DNA of 64,000 bases from Dactylosporangium fulvum (GCF_025137375.1 NZ_CP073720.1:9448501-9512500), one strand, 5' to 3'. Shown: positions 7,837 through 16,550, counted from the stretch's first letter. The notes: generated by a model not told the origin, from the sequence alone. A program made the numbers and translations.

Positions 7837-10314
7837 TCACCCGGTTCCCTCGGCACGGAGGTGGCGGCGTTGCACCTGGCGGCGCTCGCGGAGCACGGCG
7901 GCGAGCCGCTCCGGCGGCATCGGCGGGTAGAAGAGGAAACCCTGCGCGGCCGTGCAGCCCAGCTCGGCGAGCGCCGCCCGCTGCTCCGGGTGCTCCACAC
8001 CCTCGGCGACGATCCGCAGGTCGAGGCTACGGCCGAGATCGATCGTCGCCCGTACGATCGCCCCGGCCTTCGGCAGGTCCGACATCTGCGCCACGAACTC
8101 GCGGTCGATCTTGACTTCCTGCACGGGCACCCGCGTGAGCACCGTGAACGACGAGTAGCCCGTTCCGAAGTCGTCGACCGCGAGCTGGACGCCGAGGCGC
8201 CGGATGCGGGACAGCACGTCGTCGACGGCAGGCGAACTGGACAGCATCACCGTCTCGGTGATCTCCAGGATGAGCAGTTCCGCCGGAAGCCGATGGCGGC
8301 CGAGCAGCTCGTCGATCGTCTCCGGCAACTGCCGTTCGACGAGGCTGCGTGGCGAGATGTTGACGGCCACCGGCACCGCCAGGCCGGAGCGGCGCCAGCC
8401 GGAGGCCAGGCCGATGGCCCGGTCGAGCACCCAGTGGGTCAGCGGGCCGATCAGCTCACTCGCCTCGACCGCCGCCAGGAACTGGCCCGGCGCCAGCTTG
8501 CCGCGCCGCGGGTGCTGCCAGCGGACCAGTGCCTCGACACTGGTGATCTGGCCGTTGAGGTGCGCCTTGCCGGTCGGCTTGCCGCCGAGCGCGACCGCGG
8601 GCTGCAGTTCGAGGGTCAGCTGCTCCCCGGCCGTGAGCGCCTCCCGCAGCTCGGCCAGCAGGGCGAGCCGGTCGGTGCTGGCGTCGTCGCGCGCCGGGTC
8701 GTACCACGCCACCGGCTGGCCGCCGCGTTTCGCCTGGTACATCGCGATGTCCGCCCGGCGCAGCAGCTCGGTCAAGTCCACCTCGCCGGCGGCGGCGACC
8801 ACGACACCGACCGACGGCTCCTTCGACAGCGCGACACCGTTGATCCGCATCGGCGCGGCGATCTGCGCGCCCAGCTTGCGGGCCCGCTCGACCGCGGCGG
8901 CGAGCGCCAGGTCGGCACCGCCCGCCGCGAGGTCGGTGACGAGCACGGCGAACTCGTCGCCACCGAGCCGGGCCAGCAGGTCACCGGCGTTGCCCGCGTC
9001 GATGACCCGCCGGGCGATGACCTTGAGCACCTCGTCGCCGGCGGTGTGCCCGAGCGCGTTGTTGACCTCTTTGAACTCGTTGATATCGAGCAGCAGCAGC
9101 GCGACCGGGTCTCCGGAGGTACACCGGACGAGCTGCGCGTTGCCCCGGGTGAGCAGGGCGGCCCGGTTGAAGAGGCCGGTCAGCGGGTCGTGGACCGCGT
9201 CGTACGTGGTGCGCTCACTCATCGAGCGCAGGGCGTCCTGGGTGATCGCGTCGTGCAGGGCCGCGGCGAGCGCGTCGCCGAACGCGGCGAACATGAGCCG
9301 ATCGCGGGAGCGCAGCGGGTTGAGGCCCGCGAGCTGCAGCTCCCCCACGGTAAGCTCACCGACGACCAGCGGCCGGCTGGTCACGGCGGCGCCACTGCCG
9401 GGCGGGATCGGGTCGCCGTAGGCCCGGCCGCCGGCCAGGACCACGCGGGCGGCGGCGGCCGTGAACAGCCGCTTGGCGCCGACCACCCCGGACTCGGCGG
9501 CCTCGCGTTCGTCGAGCCGGTTGAGGTCGCGGGTGGCCTCGGCGAAGTCCTGCCATGCCCGGCGGTCGTCGTCCTCGCCGAGCCGGTTGGCGTAGAACTG
9601 GTGCAGCAGCCAGAGGACCGGCGGCAGGAGCAGCAGCAGGAGCGGGTTCGTGACGCAGGCCCAGACGATGACCAGACCGGCGGCCACGTTGCCGATGACC
9701 ATGAGCAGCTTGCTGCTCAGCATCTGCATGAAGGTGGCACGCAGGCTGCCCCCGCGGACCACGGCGACGTGGACGGAGACCAGCAGGACGGCGACCAGGT
9801 AGTAGACGGTCGCGCCCGCACACAGCGCGGCGATGGTGCGGGGTTCGAGCGGCCGGTCGTACGGCGGGTGCACGATCGCGGCCACGGTCGCGGCGAGCGT
9901 GCCGGCGACGGTCAGGGCGGAGACGCTGAAGATCAGGTCACGCAGGCCGCGACGGCGCCCGGCCCGGGCGTCGACGGCGCGCAGCAGGGTGTGTGAGATG
10001 CCGACGCCGACCAGCACGACCAGCGGGACGAGGGCGGCCGGCAGGCTGGCGCACACGACGACGATCGCGGCCTCACCCCAGGCGAGCCGGGCGTGCCCCT
10101 CGCCCGCGCGGACGCGGAGGCCGGCGATCTGGGCGAGCGCCACGACGCCGAGCCCGGCGAGCACCGCCGAGACCAGCCCTTGATCAACAGCGGCGACGGC
10201 GTGACGATCGAGCGCACCGCCCGGGACACCCGCCGCCACGAGCGCCGCGACCGCCGCCCCGAGGGCGGCGGCTACTGCGACGGCGGCGTTGAGGCGCGCC
10301 GGAAGCGGTCTCAT
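7837..10314 (-). CDS. Membrane-bound GGDEF-EAL cyclic-di-GMP enzyme
   Basis: An 825-residue protein with about eight N-terminal hydrophobic helices (residues 5-240), a GAF-like linker, a GGDEF domain with RLGGDEFAVLV near residue 450, and an EAL domain with the signature ITSVEALVRW near 593 and later motifs EITETVML, VDDFGTGYSS and KIDREFV. Both active-site signatures are intact, so synthesis and hydrolysis of cyclic di-GMP are both possible. In actinomycetes this messenger controls development through BldD. The start is the ATG at 10312-10314 or the adjacent GTG at 10315-10317; no strong ribosome-binding site is visible. A perfect inverted repeat lies just upstream (10343-10372). Confidence 0.93.
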   Translation of the reverse strand: MRPLPARLNAAVAVAAALGAAVAALVAAGVPGGALDRHAVAAVDQGLVSAVLAGLGVVALAQIAGLRVRAGEGHARLAWGEAAIVVVCASLPAALVPLVVLVGVGISHTLLRAVDARAGRRRGLRDLIFSVSALTVAGTLAATVAAIVHPPYDRPLEPRTIAALCAGATVYYLVAVLLVSVHVAVVRGGSLRATFMQMLSSKLLMVIGNVAAGLVIVWACVTNPLLLLLLPPVLWLLHQFYANRLGEDDDRRAWQDFAEATRDLNRLDEREAAESGVVGAKRLFTAAAARVVLAGGRAYGDPIPPGSGAAVTSRPLVVGELTVGELQLAGLNPLRSRDRLMFAAFGDALAAALHDAITQDALRSMSERTTYDAVHDPLTGLFNRAALLTRGNAQLVRCTSGDPVALLLLDINEFKEVNNALGHTAGDEVLKVIARRVIDAGNAGDLLARLGGDEFAVLVTDLAAGGADLALAAAVERARKLGAQIAAPMRINGVALSKEPSVGVVVAAAGEVDLTELLRRADIAMYQAKRGGQPVAWYDPARDDASTDRLALLAELREALTAGEQLTLELQPAVALGGKPTGKAHLNGQITSVEALVRWQHPRRGKLAPGQFLAAVEASELIGPLTHWVLDRAIGLASGWRRSGLAVPVAVNISPRSLVERQLPETIDELLGRHRLPAELLILEITETVMLSSSPAVDDVLSRIRRLGVQLAVDDFGTGYSSFTVLTRVPVQEVKIDREFVAQMSDLPKAGAIVRATIDLGRSLDLRIVAEGVEHPEQRAALAELGCTAAQGFLFYPPMPPERLAAVLRERRQVQRRHLRAEGTG

Positions 10315-10342
10315 CACTCGGCCGCATCAACCCACAACAATG

Positions 10343-10372
10343 ACGCTATGCATTTACCTATATGCATAGCGT
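10343..10372. promoter_or_regulatory. Perfect 11-bp inverted repeat upstream of the GGDEF-EAL gene
   Basis: ACGCTATGCAT (10343-10353) and ATGCATAGCGT (10362-10372) are perfect inverted arms around an 8-base AT-rich spacer. The site is only about 30 bp from the GGDEF-EAL start, and no T-run follows on either strand, so an operator is more likely than a terminator. The rest of the 10315-10562 gap shows no supported gene. The regulator is not identifiable. Confidence 0.5.
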
Positions 10373-10562
10373 GATCGGGAATGCCGGTGGTGCGGGCTGA
10401 CTCGGAACGCGTCGACGCGTTCACCATTCGGCCCCCCTTCCCAACCCACCGGGGAGGCGCGCCCGGCGAAGGGAACGCGCACCCCGTGAAGGCTAAAGCA
10501 CGGAAGAAAGGCGGAACAGTGGTCGATAATGCGTTTCTGACTCAGATCATCGGCAGCTTCGG

Positions 10563-10784
10563 TCAGACAGTCGTCGATTTGTCCTCGTCTGAGGGCTTGC
10601 CCGGGCTGTCGTTCTGGCCGGGGAACTCGGCCGGCAGACGACGGATGCGGGCCGTCATGTTGCGGATCAGCAGCACCGTGGCGACCGCCAGCAGGATGAT
10701 GATGAACAGGCCCATCGGCCCGGCCAGCCCACCCGACCTGGTGTCGCCGAAGTTGTTCTCCGCGAGGATGTCCAAGGCGAGCAT
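10563..10784 (-). CDS. Small membrane protein next to mca (Rv1083-like)
   Basis: A 73-residue protein with one central membrane helix (about 24-42, MGLFIIILLAVATVLLI) and a basic then polar C-terminal tail. It starts with the ATG at 10782-10784, four bases after the mca stop, so it is almost certainly co-transcribed with mca. A small membrane protein follows mca in mycobacteria (Rv1083, from memory), which supports this being a real conserved gene. Its function is unknown; membrane tethering of mycothiol-dependent detoxification is only a guess. Confidence 0.8.
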   Translation of the reverse strand: MLALDILAENNFGDTRSGGLAGPMGLFIIILLAVATVLLIRNMTARIRRLPAEFPGQNDSPGKPSDEDKSTTV

Positions 10785-10788
10785 GGTT

Positions 10789-11652
10789 TCACCTTACGCC
10801 GGTGAAGAGATCGTCTTCCGGCTGCCGCGTCTCGACGTGCGACTTGACCAGCTCGTAGTCCTCCGTGGGCCACACCTTCTGCTGGATCGGCAGCGGCACC
10901 GCGAACCAGAACCCGTCCGGGTCGACCTGGGTGGCGTGCGCGCGCAGCGCGTCGTCACGGATCTCGAAGTATTCGCCGCACGGCACGCGCGTGGTGACCC
11001 GGTCACCGACGTCCCGGCGGTTGTCCCACTCCTTGATCCAGTCCGTGTAGGGCGACTCGCCGGCCGCGTCCAGCATGGCCTCGTGCAGCGCCATCATCCG
11101 GGCCCGCGACCAGCCCATGTTGTAGTAGAGCTTCAGCGGCTGCCACGGCTCACCGCGGTCCGGGTAACGCGCCGGGTCGGCCGCCGCCTCGAACGCCACC
11201 ATCGTAATCTTGTGCGTCATGATGTGGTCCGGGTGCGGGTAGCCACCCTCTTCGTCATACGTCGTGATGACGTGCGGCTTGAAGCTGCGGATCAGCTCGA
11301 CCAGCGGCGCCGCACCCTCCTCGGGATCCACCAGGCCGAAGCTGTCCTCGGGCAGCGGCGGCAGCGGGTCACCCTCCGGGAATCCCGAGTCGACGAACCC
11401 GAGCCAGGCCTGCCGGACACCGAGGATCTCGCGGGCGCGGTCCATCTCGGCGCGACGGATCGTGGCGATGTTCTCCCACACGTCCGGCCGGTCGAGTTTC
11501 GGATTGAGCACGCTGCCGCGCTCACCACCGGTGCACGTGACGACGAGCACATCGATGCCCTCGGCCGCGTATTTCGCCATCGCGGCCGCGCCCTTGCTCG
11601 ATTCGTCGTCAGGATGTGCGTGCACAGCCATCAATCGCAGCTGCTCGGCCAC
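10789..11652 (-). CDS. mca: Mycothiol S-conjugate amidase
   Basis: Mca hydrolyses mycothiol S-conjugates to release mercapturic acids, detoxifying electrophiles and antibiotics. The 287-residue length matches the M. tuberculosis enzyme. The zinc-binding motif AHPDDESS starts at residue 12 and YPHPDHIMTHK supplies a further ligand; TCTGGERG is also conserved. The GTG at 11650-11652 follows TAGGAGAGCTC, a good ribosome-binding site, excluding the long upstream extension. It is divergent from the DUF4307 gene. The order small membrane protein, mca, DUF4307, greA is the conserved actinobacterial arrangement. Mycothiol itself confirms an actinobacterial host. Confidence 0.95.
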   Translation of the reverse strand: MAEQLRLMAVHAHPDDESSKGAAAMAKYAAEGIDVLVVTCTGGERGSVLNPKLDRPDVWENIATIRRAEMDRAREILGVRQAWLGFVDSGFPEGDPLPPLPEDSFGLVDPEEGAAPLVELIRSFKPHVITTYDEEGGYPHPDHIMTHKITMVAFEAAADPARYPDRGEPWQPLKLYYNMGWSRARMMALHEAMLDAAGESPYTDWIKEWDNRRDVGDRVTTRVPCGEYFEIRDDALRAHATQVDPDGFWFAVPLPIQQKVWPTEDYELVKSHVETRQPEDDLFTGVR

Positions 11653-11753
11653 GAGCTCTCCTAAGGTCTGCGTCCAACCCCGCTGCCGGGGCGCCCCGGG
11701 TAACGACCCTATTGTGGTCGGTACCTCCGACAAAACGACGAGGACGCCACCCC

Positions 11754-12170
11754 GTGACAGAGACGCACGCCACAGCGAAGTATCCACCCGGCCGCTACGG
11801 CCGCCGGCGGGAACCACGACCGCGCCGGAGCTGGCCGGTGATCCTCGTGGCGGCCGTCGTGGTGCTGGCCGGTGTCGCGATCGCGTGGCGGCTCTTCCAG
11901 CAGTACGGGCCGCAGGAGTACGAGCCGCAGGTCCAGCGCTTCTCCAACATCACCGACGACGGCATCAACGTCGAGTTCGTGGTGCGCAAGGACGCCGAGA
12001 AGGAGGCGACCTGCCGGGTCCGCGCCCGATCGGCCAGCGGCGAGGAGGTCGGACTGGCCGAGGTCGACGTGCCGAAGGGCGCCGAACCGGTGGTCTCGTA
12101 CCGGCTCGCGACGAGCGACCGGCCGGTCACCGTCGAGGTCCCGGCCTGCGGCCCGCGCCGCTCGAGGTGA
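11754..12170 (+). CDS. DUF4307 membrane protein
   Basis: The 138-residue protein has a basic, Pro-rich cytoplasmic N-terminus, one membrane helix (about 27-46, WPVILVAAVVVLAGVAIAW) and an extracellular domain of about 90 residues with one Cys pair candidate (CRVRAR and VPACGP). The arrangement matches DUF4307, which lies between greA and mca in many actinobacteria. Start is the GTG at 11754, with GAGG ten bases upstream. Function unknown. Confidence 0.85.
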   Translation: MTETHATAKYPPGRYGRRREPRPRRSWPVILVAAVVVLAGVAIAWRLFQQYGPQEYEPQVQRFSNITDDGINVEFVVRKDAEKEATCRVRARSASGEEVGLAEVDVPKGAEPVVSYRLATSDRPVTVEVPACGPRRSR

Positions 12171-12318
12171 CCGCTCTGGTGACTACTCCGGGTGACCGTC
12201 CCGGAAGAGCGCTCCAGGTAGCCGTTGAGCAACGTCGCGTTGAATTCGCGTAGCCACGGTGATGCGACTCACTGGTACTTTGGTGGTTTGACCGAGCGTG
12301 CCCGTAAGGAGATCTTCA

Positions 12319-12819
12319 GTGTCGACCACCGACGGCGGACAGGCCACCACCTGGCTGTCGCAGGACGCCTATGACCGGTTGCAGGCCGAGCTGGACGAGC
12401 TCATCGCCAACCGCCCGGCGATAGCTGCCGAGATCAACGCACGCCGCGAAGAGGGCGATCTGCGCGAAAACGGCGGATACCACGCCGCGCGGGAAGAGCA
12501 GAGCAAGGCCGAGGGCCGGATCCTTTACCTGAAGGAGTTCCTCCGCAAGGCGGTCGTCGGCGAGGCGCCGACGAGCGACACGGTCGCCCCCGGCACCGTC
12601 GTGACCATCCAGTTCGACGACGACGAGGACGACACCGAGACGTTCCTCCTCGGCTCGCGTGAGATCGCCGCGACGACCGAGCTGACCGTCTACAGCCCCG
12701 AGTCCGCTCTGGGCAAGGCGATCCTCGGCGCGCACCGCGGCGATGCCGTGAAGTACACCGCACCGAGCGGCGCCGAGATCAAGGTCAAGGTCATCTCGTT
12801 CGAGCCCTTCGGCGGCTGA
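12319..12819 (+). CDS. greA: Transcription elongation factor GreA
   Basis: GreA rescues backtracked RNA polymerase by stimulating transcript cleavage. The 166 residues contain the N-terminal coiled coil (about 10-80) with the conserved acidic tip EEGDLRENGGYHAAREEQ and the C-terminal FKBP-like domain (about 88-166, ending VKVISFEPFGG). The GTG start at 12319 follows AAGGAG with a 7-base spacer; the longer frame lacks support. A strong hairpin terminator follows 25 bp after the stop. An unassigned promoter must lie in the 148-bp gap after the DUF4307 gene. Confidence 0.96.
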   Translation: MSTTDGGQATTWLSQDAYDRLQAELDELIANRPAIAAEINARREEGDLRENGGYHAAREEQSKAEGRILYLKEFLRKAVVGEAPTSDTVAPGTVVTIQFDDDEDDTETFLLGSREIAATTELTVYSPESALGKAILGAHRGDAVKYTAPSGAEIKVKVISFEPFGG

Positions 12820-12844
12820 GCGCGGCTCGTCCGTTCCAGACAGG

Positions 12845-12891
12845 CGTCGGCCGGTCCCACACGTGTGCGGGACCGGCCGACGTTCGGTTTT
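12845..12891 (+). terminator. Intrinsic terminator of greA
   Basis: CGTCGGCCGGTCCC (12845-12858) pairs perfectly with GGGACCGGCCGACG (12869-12882) around a 10-base loop, followed by TTCGGTTTT. It sits between greA and the convergent 56-residue gene and overlaps the stop codon of the latter, so it may act in both directions. Confidence 0.85.
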
Positions 12892-13060
12892 ACAGCGACT
12901 TCAGCGTCCGGTCGAGCTCCGCTTCGGTCCGGGCGTTCGGTGGCCCCTTCAGAACCACGGCCGCCGACTCGTTCGCCTGCGCGACCACAAGCTGGTGTGC
13001 CGGCCGGTTGGACCGGAACGCCATCCGGTTCAACCGATCCCAGCTGAAATCGTTCGCCAC
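12890..13060 (-). CDS. 56-residue small protein downstream of ilvA
   Basis: GTG at 13058-13060 to TAA at 12890-12892 gives 56 residues starting MANDFSWDRLNRMAFRSNRP and ending ELDRTLKSL. The composition looks like a real soluble protein: a Trp/Phe-rich amphipathic start, a short beta-like VVAQANESAAVVLK, and a charged helical tail. The start lies 14 bases after the ilvA stop on the same strand, and the reading frame ends exactly in the greA terminator, both consistent with the last cistron of the ilvA operon. No recognisable domain. The ribosome-binding site is weak. Confidence 0.6.
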   Translation of the reverse strand: MANDFSWDRLNRMAFRSNRPAHQLVVAQANESAAVVLKGPPNARTEAELDRTLKSL

Positions 13061-13074
13061 GACATGGCATCTTG

Positions 13075-14304
13075 CTAGACGTCGAAGGTCACCGTGTAGC
13101 CAGCCGAACGGAGTGCGTTCACCAGCCGATCGGAGTGCTCGGCGCCGCGGGTCTCGACCGAGAGCCCGATTTCCACCTCGCCGAGCCGGAGCCGCGGGTC
13201 CTGGCGGCGGTGCGCGACGTCGACAACGTTGGCGCCCTGCTCGGCGATGTACGCCAGCAGCTTGGCCAGGTGGCCCGGGCGGTCCCCGCAGCGGACCGTG
13301 AAGGCCAGGTACCGGCCCGCGGCGGCCAGGCCGTGCTCGATCACCCGCAGCATGAGCATCGGGTCGATGTTGCCGCCGGACAGGACCGCGACGGCCGGCG
13401 TCTCGACCTCGACGACACCCGCGAGCAGCGCGGCGACCCCGACGCTGCCGGCCGGCTCCACGACCGTCTTGCCGCGCTCCAGCAGCATCAGCAGCGCGCG
13501 GGAGATGTCCTCGTCGGTGACCGTGACGACCTCGTCCACGAACTTGCCGACGTGGGCGAAGGTGAGATCACCCGGGCGGCCGACCGCGATGCCGTCGGCG
13601 ATGGTGCCGAACGCCTTCAGCCGCACCGGGCGGCCTTCGCGCAGCGAGACCGGGAAGGCGGCCGCGCCCTCGGCCTGCACGCCGATGATCCGCACGTCGG
13701 GGCGCTTGGCCTTGACGGCCACCGCGAGGCCGGAGATGAGCCCGCCGCCGCCGATGCCGGTGACGATCGTCCTGACCTCGGGCACCTGCTCGATCAACTC
13801 CAGGCCGAGCGTGCCCTGGCCCGCGATGATGTCGGGATGGTCGAAGGGGTGGATCAGGACGGCACCCGTACGGTCCGCGAACTCGTGGGCGGCGACCAGC
13901 GCCTCGTCGACGGTGGCGCCGACGAACTCCACCCGGGCGCCGTAGTTCTTGGTCGCGGCGATCTTCGGCAGCGGCGCGCCGACCGGCATGAACACGGTGG
14001 TGGTGATGCCGAGCAGGCCGGCCGCGAGCGCGACACCCTGCGCGTGGTTGCCGGCGCTCGCCGCGACGACACCGCGGCGGCGCTCCTCCTCGCTCAGCCG
14101 GGCGATCCGGACGTAGGCGCCGCGCACCTTGAACGAGCCGGCGCGTTGCAGGTTTTCGCACTTGAGCCAGGTGTGCCCGCCGAGTTTGGCGGTGAGGGGC
14201 CGGCAAGGCTCCACCGGGGTCCGGCGGATCACGCCTACCAGCAGTTCCTTTGCCGCTTCGATGTCGGCGAGCGTCACGAGCTCCGATGGGACGGCGACGG
14301 TCAT
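13075..14304 (-). CDS. ilvA: Threonine ammonia-lyase (threonine dehydratase) with C-terminal ACT domain
   Basis: This PLP enzyme deaminates threonine to 2-oxobutanoate, the first step of isoleucine synthesis. The 409 residues comprise the fold-type II catalytic domain (PLP Lys59 in RAGSFKVRG, ASAGNHAQG, phosphate loop GIGGGGLISG) and one C-terminal ACT-like domain (about 330-409). This is the single-ACT form of about 400 residues, not the two-ACT E. coli form of 514. The ATG at 14302-14304 overlaps the stop of the upstream membrane-protein gene (ATGA). A 56-residue gene follows at once. Confidence 0.94.
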   Translation of the reverse strand: MTVAVPSELVTLADIEAAKELLVGVIRRTPVEPCRPLTAKLGGHTWLKCENLQRAGSFKVRGAYVRIARLSEEERRRGVVAASAGNHAQGVALAAGLLGITTTVFMPVGAPLPKIAATKNYGARVEFVGATVDEALVAAHEFADRTGAVLIHPFDHPDIIAGQGTLGLELIEQVPEVRTIVTGIGGGGLISGLAVAVKAKRPDVRIIGVQAEGAAAFPVSLREGRPVRLKAFGTIADGIAVGRPGDLTFAHVGKFVDEVVTVTDEDISRALLMLLERGKTVVEPAGSVGVAALLAGVVEVETPAVAVLSGGNIDPMLMLRVIEHGLAAAGRYLAFTVRCGDRPGHLAKLLAYIAEQGANVVDVAHRRQDPRLRLGEVEIGLSVETRGAEHSDRLVNALRSAGYTVTFDV

Positions 14305-15023
14305 TCCCTGATCGTGCCACCCACGGTGGTCGGCGTCGTGGGCGCGGGCAGAACAACCGTCCAGTCGTCATTCGCCGAGCGCAGGGCGGCGATCGCAGCC
14401 GGCAGCACGGTGACACCGCGCAGGCGGGCCACCCGGCCGTACTGCGCGCTGGTGGTCCGAGCGATCAGCAGGAGGGCGAAGACCGCGGCGATGACAAACA
14501 GCGCGGCGCCGGGCAGGCGCAGCATGAGCTGGCGGCCGAACAGGTGAGCCACGAGCGTGCCGTCGACCGGGTGACCGGCGGCTGTCTGGTCGCGCACGTC
14601 GCCGATCTCGTCGACGTTGTCGAGGCCGGCGACGAGGCCCAGGCCGGTCACCAGGCAACCCGTCAGCAGGCTCACCCTGAACAGCCAGCTCAGCACGGTC
14701 ATCCGCCGGCGCAGCTCGGGCGACCGGCCGACGCTGCCCGTGGTGACCTCCCGGGTCTTCACGCCGAAGGCGGCAAGGTTGGACCGCGCGCGGGTGAGCC
14801 AGCCCGCAAACGCGATCGCCGCCACCAGCGCGGTGGCGGCGAGCAGGATCCACGCGACGATCCGCACGGTGCCGGCAAGGGCGGCGGCCCCGGCACCGGG
14901 GCGGTGGGCGGCCCAGATGTCCGCCAGCGGCAGGAAGGCGATCAGGAGTTGCGCGAGCGCGGTGCCGGCCACCCCGAGCATCGCGGTGGTCGCCCAGTGC
15001 GAGATGGCGCGGATCCTGGTCAC
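14301..15023 (-). CDS. Polytopic membrane protein, possibly DUF4328-like
   Basis: The 240 residues form about six hydrophobic segments, including TAMLGVAGTALAQLLIAFLP, AWILLAATALVAAIAFAGWL and ALFVIAAVFALLLIA. The WLTRARSNLAAFGV motif after the second pair resembles the DUF4328 family of actinobacteria. The GTG start at 15021-15023 overlaps the amidase stop (GTGA), and the stop overlaps the ilvA start (ATGA), so it is translationally coupled between the two. No role can be assigned; the coupling suggests co-expression rather than a direct part in isoleucine synthesis. Confidence 0.75.
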   Translation of the reverse strand: MTRIRAISHWATTAMLGVAGTALAQLLIAFLPLADIWAAHRPGAGAAALAGTVRIVAWILLAATALVAAIAFAGWLTRARSNLAAFGVKTREVTTGSVGRSPELRRRMTVLSWLFRVSLLTGCLVTGLGLVAGLDNVDEIGDVRDQTAAGHPVDGTLVAHLFGRQLMLRLPGAALFVIAAVFALLLIARTTSAQYGRVARLRGVTVLPAAIAALRSANDDWTVVLPAPTTPTTVGGTIRE

Positions 15024-16408
15024 CGCAGCCGGGCCGCGATCCGCGGCCACCCGGGCGCGTGCCGGCGCCACTGTGCCCGCTCCTCGATCTGCCCGGCCAG
15101 GCCGAGGAGCAGCAGCTCCGCGCCCGGCGGTCCGACGAGCTGCACCGCGGCCGGCAGGCCGTCGGGGCGCACGCCGACCGGGACGACCAGGGCGGGGAAG
15201 CCGGCGAAGTTCCACGGCGCCTCATAGGGTGCGTATCGGGCGCTGGTCAGCATGTTCGCCGTCCAGGACCGGGCCGACCAGCGCTGCGCGGCCGGTGGCG
15301 CGGCCGCCAGGGCCGGGGTGACGAGAACGTCGAACCGGCCGTCGGCGAACCAGTTCTGGCACCGCTCGCGCCAGGTGGCCCGGTCGGCGTCGCGGACGAG
15401 GCCCCGGGCCAGCGCCTGCTCGCCGAGTGCCGCGTGGCGCCGGGTCCGCGGTTGCAGGCGCTCGCGGTCGAGCTCGACGGTGTCCAGGTGCACCGCGGCG
15501 AACCAGGTCGCGAGGACCTTGGTCGCCAGCGACGGCGGGTAGACCGGGTCGGCGCGGACCGCGTCGTGCCCCTGGGCGAGCAGGAGCCGGACCGCGTCGC
15601 TGAGCCCCTGGCGTGCGCCCGCGTCCGCGAAGACCCCGGTGACGGGGCTGCGGAGGGAGACCGCCACGCGGAGCGTTCCCGGCGGTGTGAGCGCCTGAGG
15701 TGTACGGCCGGCGAGCACCGAGAACCCCAGATGCGCATCGGCGACCGTGGTGGCGAGGATGCCGTTCTCGGCCAGCCCGTACCAGTCGTTGGCGCCGATG
15801 CCGGCCGGCACCACTCCCCGGCCGGGCTTGAGCCCGACGATGCCGCAGCAGGCGGCCGGGATCCGCACCGAGCCGAGGCCGTCGTTGCCGTGGGCGATGG
15901 GCACCAGACCGGCGGCGACCGCGGCCGCCGAGCCGCCGCTGGAGCCGCCCGGCGTACGGTCGGTGCGCCACGGGTTGCGGGTCACGCCGTCGGCGTCGTC
16001 GGTGACCGCCCAGATGCCGAGTTCCGGCATCCGCGTGACACCGACGACCACCGCGCCGGCACCGCGGAGCCGCCGGACCACCTCGTGGTCCCGGTCGGCG
16101 ACCGGCCCGCGGGCGGCCGCCGACCCGTTCCACGTCGCCAGTCCGGCGACCGGGGTGTTCTCCTTGACCGCGATCGGCACCCCGGCCAGCGCCAGGTTGC
16201 CGAGCTCGGGCTGCTCGTCGACCATCTCCGCCTCGGCGATCGCGCCGGCGGCGCGCACCTCGCGGAACGCCCCGACGATGCGGTCGTAGGCCCGGATCGA
16301 GTCGAGGTGATCGGCCACGACCTGCGTGGCCGACGTGTCGCCACGCCGGACGGCACGGGCGATCTCCCTGGCGGTGGCGCCTACCCAGGTGGTGGAGCGG
16401 TGCAGCAT
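15020..16408 (-). CDS. Amidase-signature family hydrolase
   Basis: A 462-residue amidase-signature enzyme. The catalytic Lys lies in GVPIAVKENTPVAG and the Ser-cisSer pair in PGGSSGGSAAAVAAG, complete for the Ser-cisSer-Lys triad. Substrates in this family range from fatty amides to Gln-tRNA, and nothing here narrows them; no gatB or gatC is nearby, so it is not GatA. The ATG at 16406-16408 follows GGAAAGG and is preferred over the GTG three codons upstream. It is the first gene of the amidase, membrane protein, ilvA chain, directly behind a palindromic element. Confidence 0.88.
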   Translation of the reverse strand: MLHRSTTWVGATAREIARAVRRGDTSATQVVADHLDSIRAYDRIVGAFREVRAAGAIAEAEMVDEQPELGNLALAGVPIAVKENTPVAGLATWNGSAAARGPVADRDHEVVRRLRGAGAVVVGVTRMPELGIWAVTDDADGVTRNPWRTDRTPGGSSGGSAAAVAAGLVPIAHGNDGLGSVRIPAACCGIVGLKPGRGVVPAGIGANDWYGLAENGILATTVADAHLGFSVLAGRTPQALTPPGTLRVAVSLRSPVTGVFADAGARQGLSDAVRLLLAQGHDAVRADPVYPPSLATKVLATWFAAVHLDTVELDRERLQPRTRRHAALGEQALARGLVRDADRATWRERCQNWFADGRFDVLVTPALAAAPPAAQRWSARSWTANMLTSARYAPYEAPWNFAGFPALVVPVGVRPDGLPAAVQLVGPPGAELLLLGLAGQIEERAQWRRHAPGWPRIAARLR

Positions 16409-16445
16409 TCGGGACACCTTTCCGTACCGGCGGCGGGTGCGGTCC

Positions 16446-16544
16446 AGGTCGTGTCTCCGAGTGAGGGCCGAGGCGAGGCGGAGCCCAGGCGCCGGCTGGG
16501 GCCTGTGCCCGCCGCGGCCCGGTCCTCACTCGGAGACACGACCT
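16446..16544. mobile_element. Second palindromic MITE-like element
   Basis: Perfect 21-bp inverted arms lie at 16446-16466 (starting AGGTCGTGTCTCCGAGTGAG) and 16524-16544. The interior remains largely self-complementary, giving arms near 48 bases in a 99-bp element. It sits 7 bp beyond the metB stop and 37 bp before the amidase start, in a gap between two genes on the same strand. It has no coding capacity. Size and arm sequence differ from the element at 6952-7119, so it is a different family. It may act as terminator for metB. Confidence 0.65.
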
Positions 16545-16550
16545 AGTGTC

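Noticed and set aside
7861-9996. A 711-codon plus-strand open frame opposite the GGDEF-EAL gene
   Set aside because: The opposite strand carries intact GGDEF and EAL signatures. This frame is Arg/Gly/Asp-rich shadow sequence with no ribosome-binding site.
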